Positions 1-4,424 of a stretch of 5,390 bases of DNA are shown here, in pieces. The position numbers and the translations under genes are program-made. The notes under the pieces are model-generated. The model searched no databases, was not told the origin of the DNA, and saw only the letters and a program-made list of their open reading frames with translations. Numbering within the stretch: the first letter of the stretch is position 1; the number at the start of each line of letters is the position of its first letter. This DNA comes from Nanobdellota archaeon (GTDB taxonomy: Archaea > Nanobdellota > Nanobdellia > Woesearchaeales > JAGLGH01). The stretch spans positions 1 through 5,390 of the forward strand of contig JAGLGH010000086.1 in NCBI GenBank assembly GCA_023144115.1, read 5' to 3'.

Positions 1-2
1 GT

Positions 3-128
3 AGAAAGTTAAAAGAATTACAAGGTAATGTTTTATCTACTTATAGAGTAGGATGGTATACAAGAGATTCAGTTACAAGAAAAGGAGATACTTTTATTCA
101 ACATTTATTAGATTATGTCAAAAATTGA
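3..128 (+). CDS. 3' end of an unrecognised gene (partial)
   Basis: The frame is open from the left edge of the window to a TGA at 126-128 and gives 41 residues; the start lies outside. The visible tail reads RKLKELQGNVLSTYRVGWYT and ends HLLDYVKN. It has a mixed charged/aromatic composition, with no membrane segment and no motif that I can assign to a family. The other two forward frames stop early, which supports this one. A small hairpin follows 17 bases after the stop, and the next gene is convergent. Function unknown. It is probably a true gene end, because codon use is similar to the other genes here, but 41 codons is little evidence. Confidence 0.55.
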   Translation, partial: RKLKELQGNVLSTYRVGWYTRDSVTRKGDTFIQHLLDYVKN

Positions 129-144
129 ACCTTTAACAGACTAC

Positions 145-170
145 AATCTAACAAACTAGGTTTGTAGATT
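145..170 (+). terminator. Possible terminator hairpin after the first gene
   Basis: AATCT-A-ACAAAC, loop TAG, GTTTGT-AGATT folds into an 11-bp stem with one bulged A at 150 and a three-base loop. It starts 17 bases after the stop codon at 126-128 and is followed by CCTCTTT, a weak T-rich stretch. Position and shape suit a transcription end or mRNA 3' structure. Archaeal termination usually relies on T-tracts rather than hairpins, so the role is uncertain. Confidence 0.3.
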
Positions 171-324
171 CCTCTTTACACCACAACAAGTATTTCTTTG
201 ATGCCTAAAGTATAGTCGGGAATGAAATATCCTCCAGATCATATAAACTTGGTTTCCAAGTAAGTTAGAGCATCTTATTCTCCAAATAGTTTCTGAAGGA
301 AATTTTTGATGAAGATGCTTATTT

Positions 325-501
325 TTATAGGAGGTTCTTGCGAAGTGTTGGAATGCCAAAGAATGACACAAGCGCGCATAAGATAAGTATAAACCAGAAA
401 TTTGCGACTGATATCTTTCCAAAAACAAAGAATAGGAAATTCAATACTACTAATGCGCTGAAGAATGCTCCTATAAATTTTATTAATTGTTCTTTATTCA
501 T
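325..501 (-). CDS. 58-residue two-helix membrane protein, coupled to trmI
   Basis: An ATG at 501 gives 58 residues ending at a TAA (325-327). The protein is nearly all hydrophobic. A short N-terminal basic/acidic segment (MNKEQLIK) is followed by one membrane helix at about residues 8-29 and a second at about 33-51, with a charged tail LRKNLL. The frame opens further upstream, but ATG 501 is preferred. The upstream extension is highly charged and unlike the rest, and a GAGG Shine-Dalgarno lies 8 bases before this ATG. The start overlaps the trmI stop as ATGA, so translation is probably coupled. The family is not recognised; small two-helix proteins of unknown role are common in DPANN genomes (inference). 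Its partnership with a tRNA methyltransferase is not explained. Confidence 0.7.
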   Translation of the reverse strand: MNKEQLIKFIGAFFSALVVLNFLFFVFGKISVANFWFILILCALVSFFGIPTLRKNLL

Positions 502-1280
502 TTTATTTTCCTCATAAATGTCAAAAAACCTGAATGACCGATTTCCTGCCCTTTTGGCCTGACTTTTCTGCCGTCTATCTCCCACTTCCTTTCAAGAATC
601 TCAATTGTCTTGATATGCATGAACTGCTCCAGGCCTTTTATCGCATTCACAAAATCCGCAGTCTGAGGGATAGTTGGGCTGTATGAAACTACAAAACCGC
701 CTATCTTCAATGCCTTGTCTAATGTGTTAATTGCTGCCCAGGGCTCAGGTATGTCAAGCACAAACAAATCTGCATCTTTTTCCTTGATGCCATCTTTTAT
801 ATCGCTTTTGTTGAAACTTATGTTTGTTATGCCAAGCTCTTTTGCATTCTCTTTTGCAATTTCAATATGCTCATCATTGATGTCATAAGTTATGACTTCC
901 TTTACATGCCTTGCAAGGAATATTGATACTGCTCCGCTTCCAGTGCCAGAATCAATAACTTTGCTTTCAGGACCTACCCCTGTTCCAGCCATGATTGCTG
1001 CAATATCCTTAAGAGGAATTATCTGGGCAAGCCGTTTTATCCTTCGATAATCGTCTGTGAATGAGGCAGCAAATATAGAATATTCTTTGCCTTTTGAGGA
1101 TTTTGCTGCTGTTGATTTTTTAGCCAAATCTGATTTGCTGATTATGCCGTCAGTGCAATGAAAATCTTTTGATGTGTCTGCTATGTAGTATTGCGCAGGC
1201 TTTGATACTGTAACTTCCCGGCCTAATTCTTTAATATATTGCTTTTTTTCTTTCTTTATAGCGATTTTTGCATTGGGCAT
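498..1280 (-). CDS. trmI: tRNA (adenine-N1)-methyltransferase TrmI (m1A57/58)
   Basis: 260 residues, normal length for archaeal TrmI, an S-adenosylmethionine-dependent cytosolic enzyme that methylates N1 of adenines in the tRNA T-loop (A58, and in some archaea A57 too). A small N-terminal domain (about 1-80) precedes a Rossmann methyltransferase fold. Visible motifs are IIPLKDIAAIM (87-97), the SAM-binding motif I VIDSGTGSGA (108-117), an acidic residue at the end of the second strand (D133 in TYDIND), the catalytic motif IV LDIPEPW (175-181), and the C-terminal signature RPKGQEIGHSGFL (241-253). ATG 1280 is chosen because a TATA box lies about 26 bp upstream, which makes the transcript leaderless; no Shine-Dalgarno is visible. 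It is the first gene of an operon with the 58-residue membrane protein. A CAGTATC-N9-GATACTG inverted repeat sits upstream of its TATA box and is shared with tRNA promoters in this window. Both tRNAs here have A58, and tRNA-Cys also has A57. Confidence 0.93.
   Translation of the reverse strand: MPNAKIAIKKEKKQYIKELGREVTVSKPAQYYIADTSKDFHCTDGIISKSDLAKKSTAAKSSKGKEYSIFAASFTDDYRRIKRLAQIIPLKDIAAIMAGTGVGPESKVIDSGTGSGAVSIFLARHVKEVITYDINDEHIEIAKENAKELGITNISFNKSDIKDGIKEKDADLFVLDIPEPWAAINTLDKALKIGGFVVSYSPTIPQTADFVNAIKGLEQFMHIKTIEILERKWEIDGRKVRPKGQEIGHSGFLTFMRKIK
510..513 (-). promoter_or_regulatory. Shine-Dalgarno GAGG of the small membrane gene
   Basis: GAGG on the minus strand, 8 bases before the ATG at 501, lies inside the last codons of trmI. 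It decides the start of the small membrane protein, since longer in-frame starts have no such site. It also fits the picture that internal operon genes here use Shine-Dalgarno sites while first genes are leaderless. Confidence 0.6.
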
Positions 1281-1301
1281 ATGACTGTTATTTATTGGTA
1301 A

Positions 1302-1309
1302 CTTATAAA
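1302..1309 (-). promoter_or_regulatory. TATA box of trmI (leaderless)
   Basis: TTTATAAG on the minus strand has its first T 29 bases from the A of the trmI ATG (1280). This puts the expected transcript start at or within a base or two of the start codon, which explains the missing ribosome binding site. The inverted repeat at 1324-1346 lies 14 bp upstream. Confidence 0.7.
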
Positions 1310-1323
1310 TCTTGTTAATTAAT

Positions 1324-1346
1324 CAGTATCTTCTGCAGGGATACTG
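1324..1346. promoter_or_regulatory. Inverted repeat CAGTATC-N9-GATACTG, operator of trmI
   Basis: Perfect 7-bp arms (1324-1330 and 1340-1346) flank a 9-base spacer that itself contains CTGCAG. The centre is 26 bp upstream of the first T of the trmI TATA box. The same arms, spacer length and distance recur at 3392-3414 for two tRNA-type promoters. A site upstream of the TATA/BRE region suits an activator in archaea (inference). It also lies 9 bases past the stop of the minus-strand gene ending at 1356, so a role as mRNA 3' hairpin is possible, but no T-tract follows. Confidence 0.6.
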
Positions 1347-1355
1347 TAGAATTGA

Positions 1356-2174
1356 TTATATATGCTTAATATCTTCTATCTTTTCTAGCTTCTTTTTAGT
1401 TATATCTGTGGATATCTGATTCAAACCATATGTGCCAAATAACATATCCAAATCTAACTCCACAAATGAAACATAAGTTTCACTTTCTGTATAATGCTCT
1501 TCAATTGCATTAATCTGAAGATTCCAACCAAGCCTTTCCTCTAATTCATCCAATGCCTTTTCTGATGTAAAAATACCTATATGACCCCAAGCTGTCTTGT
1601 CAGTTCTAATCAATTTTCCAGTTAGTATATTTCTTATATCTTCAGGAATGAATGGATATCCATACCAATCTTTATTCTCTTGCCATTTCCCATTTACAGA
1701 TTTAAGAAGAAGAGGGGGTCCTCTTCCTTCTTCAAACTGAAATGATTCAGAATACAATTGCCCTAATGTTGGCAACATATCTACGAGGTTTAATGGTTTT
1801 TTTACATCCTTTCTTCGGCTTCGCAAGAATTTTGGAGAATTTCTCGGATCTGTCAAATACCCTAATTGTGCAAACCCACGATGGCTTAAACCGATGAGAT
1901 CTGAGAGATGATGTTCCGAGCTTCTAAAACTTTTTATAGGGTATAGATGAAGAGGGAAGTCTGTCTGCTTTGCCAGTTTTTCTAATATTGTATGACGTAT
2001 TTCAGATTTAGATGCGAAAAGTTCTTCTTTGACATCCTGGCAATATCCATTATACTTCTGCCAGTCCATTGCTTTTCTTGTAATCCAATTATCTGAACAT
2101 TCAATACCTTCAATCGCCCACAGACTAGGCCATTCCTGAAATTCCTCAGCTATATTGTATTGTTTGTTTGTCAT
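1356..2174 (-). CDS. Unrecognised soluble protein divergent from the Lrp-type regulator
   Basis: 272 residues from ATG 2174, or 279 from ATG 2195. I prefer 2174. The TATA box at 2212-2219 predicts a transcript start near 2189-2190, downstream of ATG 2195, leaving a leader of about 15 bases that contains GTGA before ATG 2174. The protein is soluble, acidic to neutral and rich in aromatic residues (EFQEWPSLWAIEG near the start, WQKYNGYC, WYGYPFIPEDI, TAWGHIGIF). A basic patch KFLRSRRKDVKK lies near the middle, and a Lys/Glu-rich tail KKKLEKIEDIKHI ends it. There is no signal peptide or membrane helix, and no catalytic motif that I can assign. It shares an 88-bp intergenic region with the divergent Lrp/AsnC gene, a classic regulator/target arrangement, so it may be under that regulator's control (inference). 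Confidence 0.8.
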   Translation of the reverse strand: MTNKQYNIAEEFQEWPSLWAIEGIECSDNWITRKAMDWQKYNGYCQDVKEELFASKSEIRHTILEKLAKQTDFPLHLYPIKSFRSSEHHLSDLIGLSHRGFAQLGYLTDPRNSPKFLRSRRKDVKKPLNLVDMLPTLGQLYSESFQFEEGRGPPLLLKSVNGKWQENKDWYGYPFIPEDIRNILTGKLIRTDKTAWGHIGIFTSEKALDELEERLGWNLQINAIEEHYTESETYVSFVELDLDMLFGTYGLNQISTDITKKKLEKIEDIKHI

Positions 2175-2211
2175 CTTTATTACTTCACTCAACATGGAGA
2201 GTTGTTACTAC

Positions 2212-2219
2212 TTTATATA
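2212..2219 (-). promoter_or_regulatory. TATA box of the unknown divergent gene
   Basis: TATATAAA on the minus strand, centred about 26 bases before position 2189. This placement argues that translation begins at ATG 2174 rather than ATG 2195. A GATTAT half-site (2220-2225), matching half of the palindrome at 2270-2282, abuts its upstream edge where the BRE would lie. Confidence 0.55.
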
Positions 2220-2253
2220 GATTATTAAGCAGTAGGTTATCAAAATAGTAAAA

Positions 2254-2261
2254 TCTATAAA
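2254..2261 (+). promoter_or_regulatory. TATA box of the Lrp-type gene (leaderless)
   Basis: TCTATAAA, preceded by the BRE-like GTAAAA. Its first T is 30 bases before the A of the ATG at 2284, so transcription should begin at or next to the start codon. No Shine-Dalgarno is present. Confidence 0.65.
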
Positions 2262-2269
2262 GAGAATGC

Positions 2270-2282
2270 GATTATCATAATC
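2270..2282. promoter_or_regulatory. Perfect 13-bp palindrome GATTATCATAATC over the transcript start
   Basis: GATTAT-C-ATAATC ends one base before the ATG at 2284 and covers the region between TATA box and transcript start. The length and dyad symmetry are those of the 13-bp sites bound by archaeal Lrp/AsnC (FFRP) dimers, for example the TGAAA-N3-TTTCA type; the bases differ. A protein bound here would block RNA polymerase, so it is a candidate autorepression operator of the adjacent gene (inference). Confidence 0.5.
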
Positions 2283-2283
2283 T

Positions 2284-3246
2284 ATGGCTAAAAGACTTGA
2301 CTTATATGACTATAAAATATTACATGAATTAGATAAAAATGCAAGAGCATCAGCTTCTGAGATTGCTAACAGATGCAGGCTTTCAAAAGTGTCAGCCAAT
2401 CATAGAATCAAGAGATTACAAGAGAGAAAAATAATAGAGAGATTCATGATACATGTAGATTACACAAGATTGGGCTACAATACTAATCACATATTCTATA
2501 AGCTTCAGAATATTACAGCAGAAAATGAGGAAGAGTTCTATTCTTATCTTTCTCAACACAATATGATTGGTTATGTGGCAAGAATAGATGGAAGTTTTGA
2601 TATATTTATTGTAGCATTAGCCAGAAATAATGAAGAATTAGATAAGACATTATCTGCCATAAATCATAAATTTGGGCAATATATTAAGCAGAGAGATATT
2701 TTGCCAGTGGTTCATGCGCAATATTTTGGAAGGCGATACCTGATTGGCAAAAAGGAGTTTATAAGGCCAGACATAAGAAAAAAACAAGAAAAAATTATTA
2801 AGATGGATAAGACTGACCACAAAATCCTGCAAACTCTAAGCAATAATGCCAGAATCCCTATTATAAAATTGGCAGACAGATTAAAGATTACCAAAGATGT
2901 AGCCCATTATAGGATAAAGGAGTTAATAAGAAAAGGGATATTGCAAAAATTCACAATAAATCTTAATCATGAAATGTTTGGGAATTCATTCTTTAAGATT
3001 TTAATCGTATTAAACTATAAATCAGATGAAAAAGAATTCCTATCAAAGATTTCAAATTATAATAATCTGATAAGAGTCATAAGACTTTTGGGATCATGTG
3101 ATATAGAGATGGATTTTGAAGTTAAGGACAATAGAGAAATGCGGAACATCCTGAAAGAGATAAAAGAGAAATTAGGAGAATATATACAAAGTATTGATAC
3201 TTTATTTGTTTACCAGATAGACAAACTTAATTATTATCCATTCTGA
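2284..3246 (+). CDS. Tandem-duplicated Lrp/AsnC family transcription regulator
   Basis: 320 residues, about twice the usual 150-165 of Lrp/AsnC (FFRP) proteins. It contains two complete units. Unit 1 has a helix-turn-helix at about residues 6-55 (DLYDYKILHELDKNA, SEIANRCRLSKVSANHRIKRL) and a RAM/AsnC ligand-binding domain at about 66-150, with the effector-loop-like GYVARIDGSFDIFI. Unit 2 has HTH 174-222 (MDKTDHKILQTLSNNARIP, KLADRLKITKDVAHYRIKEL) and RAM about 236-312 (RVIRLLGSCDIEMDFEV). The linker around 155-173 is Lys-rich. Normal family members are dimers that build octamers and respond to amino acids; this one would be a covalent pseudo-dimer with two non-identical halves. ATG 2284 is supported by a TATA box placed for a leaderless transcript. 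It is divergent from an unknown gene and carries a 13-bp palindrome at its own start, suggesting autoregulation. Ligand unknown. Confidence 0.9.
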   Translation: MAKRLDLYDYKILHELDKNARASASEIANRCRLSKVSANHRIKRLQERKIIERFMIHVDYTRLGYNTNHIFYKLQNITAENEEEFYSYLSQHNMIGYVARIDGSFDIFIVALARNNEELDKTLSAINHKFGQYIKQRDILPVVHAQYFGRRYLIGKKEFIRPDIRKKQEKIIKMDKTDHKILQTLSNNARIPIIKLADRLKITKDVAHYRIKELIRKGILQKFTINLNHEMFGNSFFKILIVLNYKSDEKEFLSKISNYNNLIRVIRLLGSCDIEMDFEVKDNREMRNILKEIKEKLGEYIQSIDTLFVYQIDKLNYYPF

Positions 3247-3269
3247 TAAATAATAAAAAAAGAAAATGA
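3247..3269 (-). terminator. T-tract terminator after tRNA-Cys
   Basis: Read on the minus strand, the sequence after the tRNA 3' end is TTCATTTTCTTTTTTTATT, with a run of seven T, typical of archaeal termination. It occupies the 23 bases between the convergent Lrp-type stop and the tRNA. Confidence 0.55.
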
Positions 3270-3342
3270 AGCGGAGGCTGGGACTTGAACCCAGGAATAA
3301 GAGGGTTGCAGCCTCTCGCCTTAGCCACTTGGCCACCTCCGC
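3270..3342 (-). tRNA. tRNA-Cys (anticodon GCA)
   Basis: 73 bases on the minus strand with a complete cloverleaf. The acceptor stem is GCGGAGG/CCTCCGC, followed by T8 G9 and a D stem GCC/GGC with loop AAGTGGCTAA. The anticodon stem is AGAGG/CCTCT with loop CTGCAAC (anticodon GCA), the variable loop is TATTC, and the T stem is CTGGG/CCCAG with loop TTCAAGT. The discriminator base is T73, the Cys identity base. CCA is not encoded. No intron. The T-loop has A57 and A58, the targets of archaeal TrmI encoded in this window. Its TATA box ends 27 bases upstream, implying a leader of about 5 bases. Confidence 0.95.
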
Positions 3343-3369
3343 CTGTATTTATTAGGGTAATCAAGCACA

Positions 3370-3377
3370 TTTATAAA
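3370..3377 (-). promoter_or_regulatory. TATA box of tRNA-Cys
   Basis: TTTATAAA, with its first T on the minus strand 35 bases before the tRNA 5' end, predicting a start about 5-6 bases ahead of the mature tRNA. The inverted repeat centred at 3403 is 26 bp upstream of this first T. Confidence 0.7.
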
Positions 3378-3391
3378 CTTTTTTATATATA

Positions 3392-3414
3392 CAGTATCTT
3401 TGAAGGAGATACTG
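3392..3414. promoter_or_regulatory. Inverted repeat CAGTATC-N9-GATACTG midway between two tRNA-type promoters
   Basis: Perfect 7-bp arms at 3392-3398 and 3408-3414, identical to those at 1324-1346 with the same 9-base spacer length; the spacer sequence differs (TTTGAAGGA). The centre, 3403, is exactly 26 bp from the first T of the tRNA-Cys TATA box on one side and 26 bp from that of the tRNA-like RNA on the other. One bound dimer could act on both divergent promoters. Equal spacing at three promoters argues for a protein operator rather than an RNA hairpin. Confidence 0.65.
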
Positions 3415-3428
3415 AGATTATAGACATA

Positions 3429-3436
3429 TTTATAAA
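3429..3436 (+). promoter_or_regulatory. TATA box of the tRNA-like RNA / tRNA-Arg unit
   Basis: TTTATAAA, with its first T 35 bases before position 3464, exactly the distance seen at tRNA-Cys. This marks 3464 as the mature 5' end of a tRNA-type transcript. No comparable box lies 35 bases before tRNA-Arg (3584), so this promoter probably serves both. Confidence 0.7.
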
Positions 3437-3463
3437 TAAACAAAAATTAACATTTATCTATAT

Positions 3464-3549
3464 GGCCCTGTAGCCTAGCCTGGCGGTTCTTTCGCAAACC
3501 GCAGAGCGAGGTATGTTGCCACACTGAATGTGGCAAGCATACAAGGGCA
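3464..3549 (+). ncRNA. tRNA-like structured RNA beginning as a tRNA-Arg 5' end
   Basis: The first 20 bases match tRNA-Arg at 3584 in 18 positions (GGCCCTG-TA-GCCTAG-CCTGG against GGCCCCG-TA-GCCTAG-TCTGG). Homology then stops in the D-loop. What follows is a 6-bp hairpin GCGGTT/AACCGC (3483-3502) with loop CTTTCGCA. A 13-bp hairpin comes next, at 3511-3542: GTATG/CATAC plus TTGCCACA/TGTGGCAA, loop CTGAA, with one bulged G at 3537. AGGGC (3544-3548) can pair with GCCCT (3465-3469) and close the whole into an acceptor-like helix. There is no T-arm and no second D-stem strand, so it is not an ordinary tRNA. The promoter has the same spacing as that of tRNA-Cys. It could be a functional small RNA, a tRNA gene disrupted in its D-loop, or a 5' tRNA half used elsewhere; no reading is proven. 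Confidence 0.5.
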
Positions 3550-3583
3550 TTCAAAAAACCAAAAAACATAACATTCACAAACT

Positions 3584-3658
3584 GGCCCCGTAGCCTAGTC
3601 TGGATAAGGCGACAGCCTTCTAAGCTGTAAACCGTGGGTTCGAATCCCATCGGGGCCG
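3584..3658 (+). tRNA. tRNA-Arg (anticodon TCT)
   Basis: 75 bases, full cloverleaf. The acceptor is GGCCCCG/CGGGGCC, followed by TA and a D stem GCCT/AGGC. The anticodon stem is ACAGC/GCTGT with loop CTTCTAA (anticodon TCT, reading AGA/AGG), the variable loop is AAACC, and the T stem is GTGGG/CCCAT (one G-T pair) with loop TTCGAAT. The discriminator is G73. No CCA and no intron. No TATA box stands at the usual distance upstream. The 34 bases before it (3550-3583) contain no G and look unstructured, so it is probably cut from a transcript that begins at the promoter of the tRNA-like RNA. Confidence 0.95.
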
Positions 3659-3675
3659 TTTATTTCTATCTTTTT
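3659..3675 (+). terminator. T-rich terminator after tRNA-Arg
   Basis: TTTATTTCTATCTTTTT follows the discriminator base directly and ends with five T, the usual archaeal tRNA termination signal. Beyond it, 3676-3798 holds no gene or clear structure that I can see, apart from a GGTGGT ribosome-site candidate at 3785-3790. Confidence 0.5.
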
Positions 3676-3798
3676 CACCATTATAATAGTAAGTGGTTTA
3701 CGAGCAAAGTGAGGAGATATACTTTCCAATATAGAATTTCAATCACAATAAAATATTTTAATCATTTATTTCTTAATTAAGATTGGTGGTATTAAATC

Positions 3799-4395
3799 AT
3801 AGAATATGAGATAAGAATATGTGAATATGATAAGTGGGATTACCAGTTCCCCATTACATCTCCTGAAGAGATTGCAGGGCTGGAAAAGATAGCAATAGCT
3901 AACCAAAAGAAAATAGAAACAATAGACGATTGGGTTGATGTAAATATTCCAAAAGAAATAAAAGAGGGTTATCTTAGCTGGTATTCAACTGATGATTTTA
4001 TCCTTAATATGAAGCCCACAAATGCCCCTTCTTATGATGAAAAAGCTTATGTTGGCAGATTCTCTTTTAATCCTAAAACAAAGGAATTCCTACCATCCAA
4101 GATATCCACATCCCATGCAAACACAATACACAAATTTGGCAAATCACTATATAACAAATACATCAGAGGTATATATATAAGGGATAAGCAGACAATATTA
4201 ATCAGGCCATATTATGACCCACTTGATGAGAATGGAGTATTTGACCCAAAGAAACATTATAATCCAGAATTGGACCATAAAAAAACATGGGAAACAATCC
4301 ATATGCTTGTGAGGAACGGATTCAAACCGCATCATAAAACCATAATAAATGTAAACAATAACTTAGTCAGAGAATATTTGGGGCTGTTCGTATAA
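3799..4395 (+). CDS. Unrecognised protein with a missing or non-ATG start
   Basis: The frame is open from 3796 to TAA at 4393-4395. The first ATG is at 4009 (128 residues), but the 70 codons before it have no stop and look coding (YQFPITSPEEIAGLEKIAIA, then IDDWVDVNIPKEI). I therefore extend the gene upstream. No ATG, GTG or TTG occurs in frame between the TAA at 3793 and 4009. The best candidate is ATA at 3799, nine bases after GGTGGT (3785-3790), a match to the archaeal Shine-Dalgarno; it would begin IEYEIRICEYDKWD, 198 residues in total. Either a start ATG mutated to ATA (a recent pseudogene or weakly translated gene) or the true N-terminus is lost. The protein is soluble, basic and aromatic-rich (IRGIYIRDKQTILIRPYYDP, KPHHKTIINVNNN), with no family recognised. 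It is convergent with the ClpX-like gene, with 29 bp between. Confidence 0.6.
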   Translation: MEYEIRICEYDKWDYQFPITSPEEIAGLEKIAIANQKKIETIDDWVDVNIPKEIKEGYLSWYSTDDFILNMKPTNAPSYDEKAYVGRFSFNPKTKEFLPSKISTSHANTIHKFGKSLYNKYIRGIYIRDKQTILIRPYYDPLDENGVFDPKKHYNPELDHKKTWETIHMLVRNGFKPHHKTIINVNNNLVREYLGLFV

Positions 4396-4404
4396 AAATG
4401 AATA

Positions 4405-4424
4405 AGACGCATAAAAAATAAAAA
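4405..4424 (-). terminator. T-rich terminator of the ClpX-like gene
   Basis: Directly after the ClpX-like stop, the minus strand reads TTTTTATTTTTTATGCG, with a run of six T. This is the expected archaeal transcription end, in the 29-bp gap between two convergent genes. Confidence 0.5.

Noticed and set aside
156..428. A 90-residue open frame on the minus strand
   Set aside because: Cys/His/Arg-rich, unlike any protein family. It overlaps the far more convincing membrane protein frame and has no ribosome site or promoter.
1324..1346. Terminator hairpin for the minus-strand gene ending at 1356
   Set aside because: No T-tract follows on the minus strand, and the same repeat at 3392-3414 sits between divergent promoters where a terminator makes no sense.
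2650..2894. Minus-strand open frames within the Lrp-type gene
   Set aside because: Antisense to a clear two-unit regulator; no independent signals.
1324..3414. The two CAGTATC inverted repeats as ends of a 2-kb mobile element
   Set aside because: No transposase lies between them, no target duplication is seen, each copy is itself a full palindrome, and their exact TATA spacing fits operators better.
3464..3549. Ordinary intron-containing tRNA, or an H/ACA or C/D box guide RNA
   Set aside because: No T-arm or 3' half follows before the next tRNA. The long stem has no pseudouridylation pocket although ACA follows it. CTGA occurs in the loop, but no C box pairs with it.
3285..3650. Short open frames on either strand across the tRNA genes
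   Set aside because: They translate tRNA sequence; both tRNAs fold completely.
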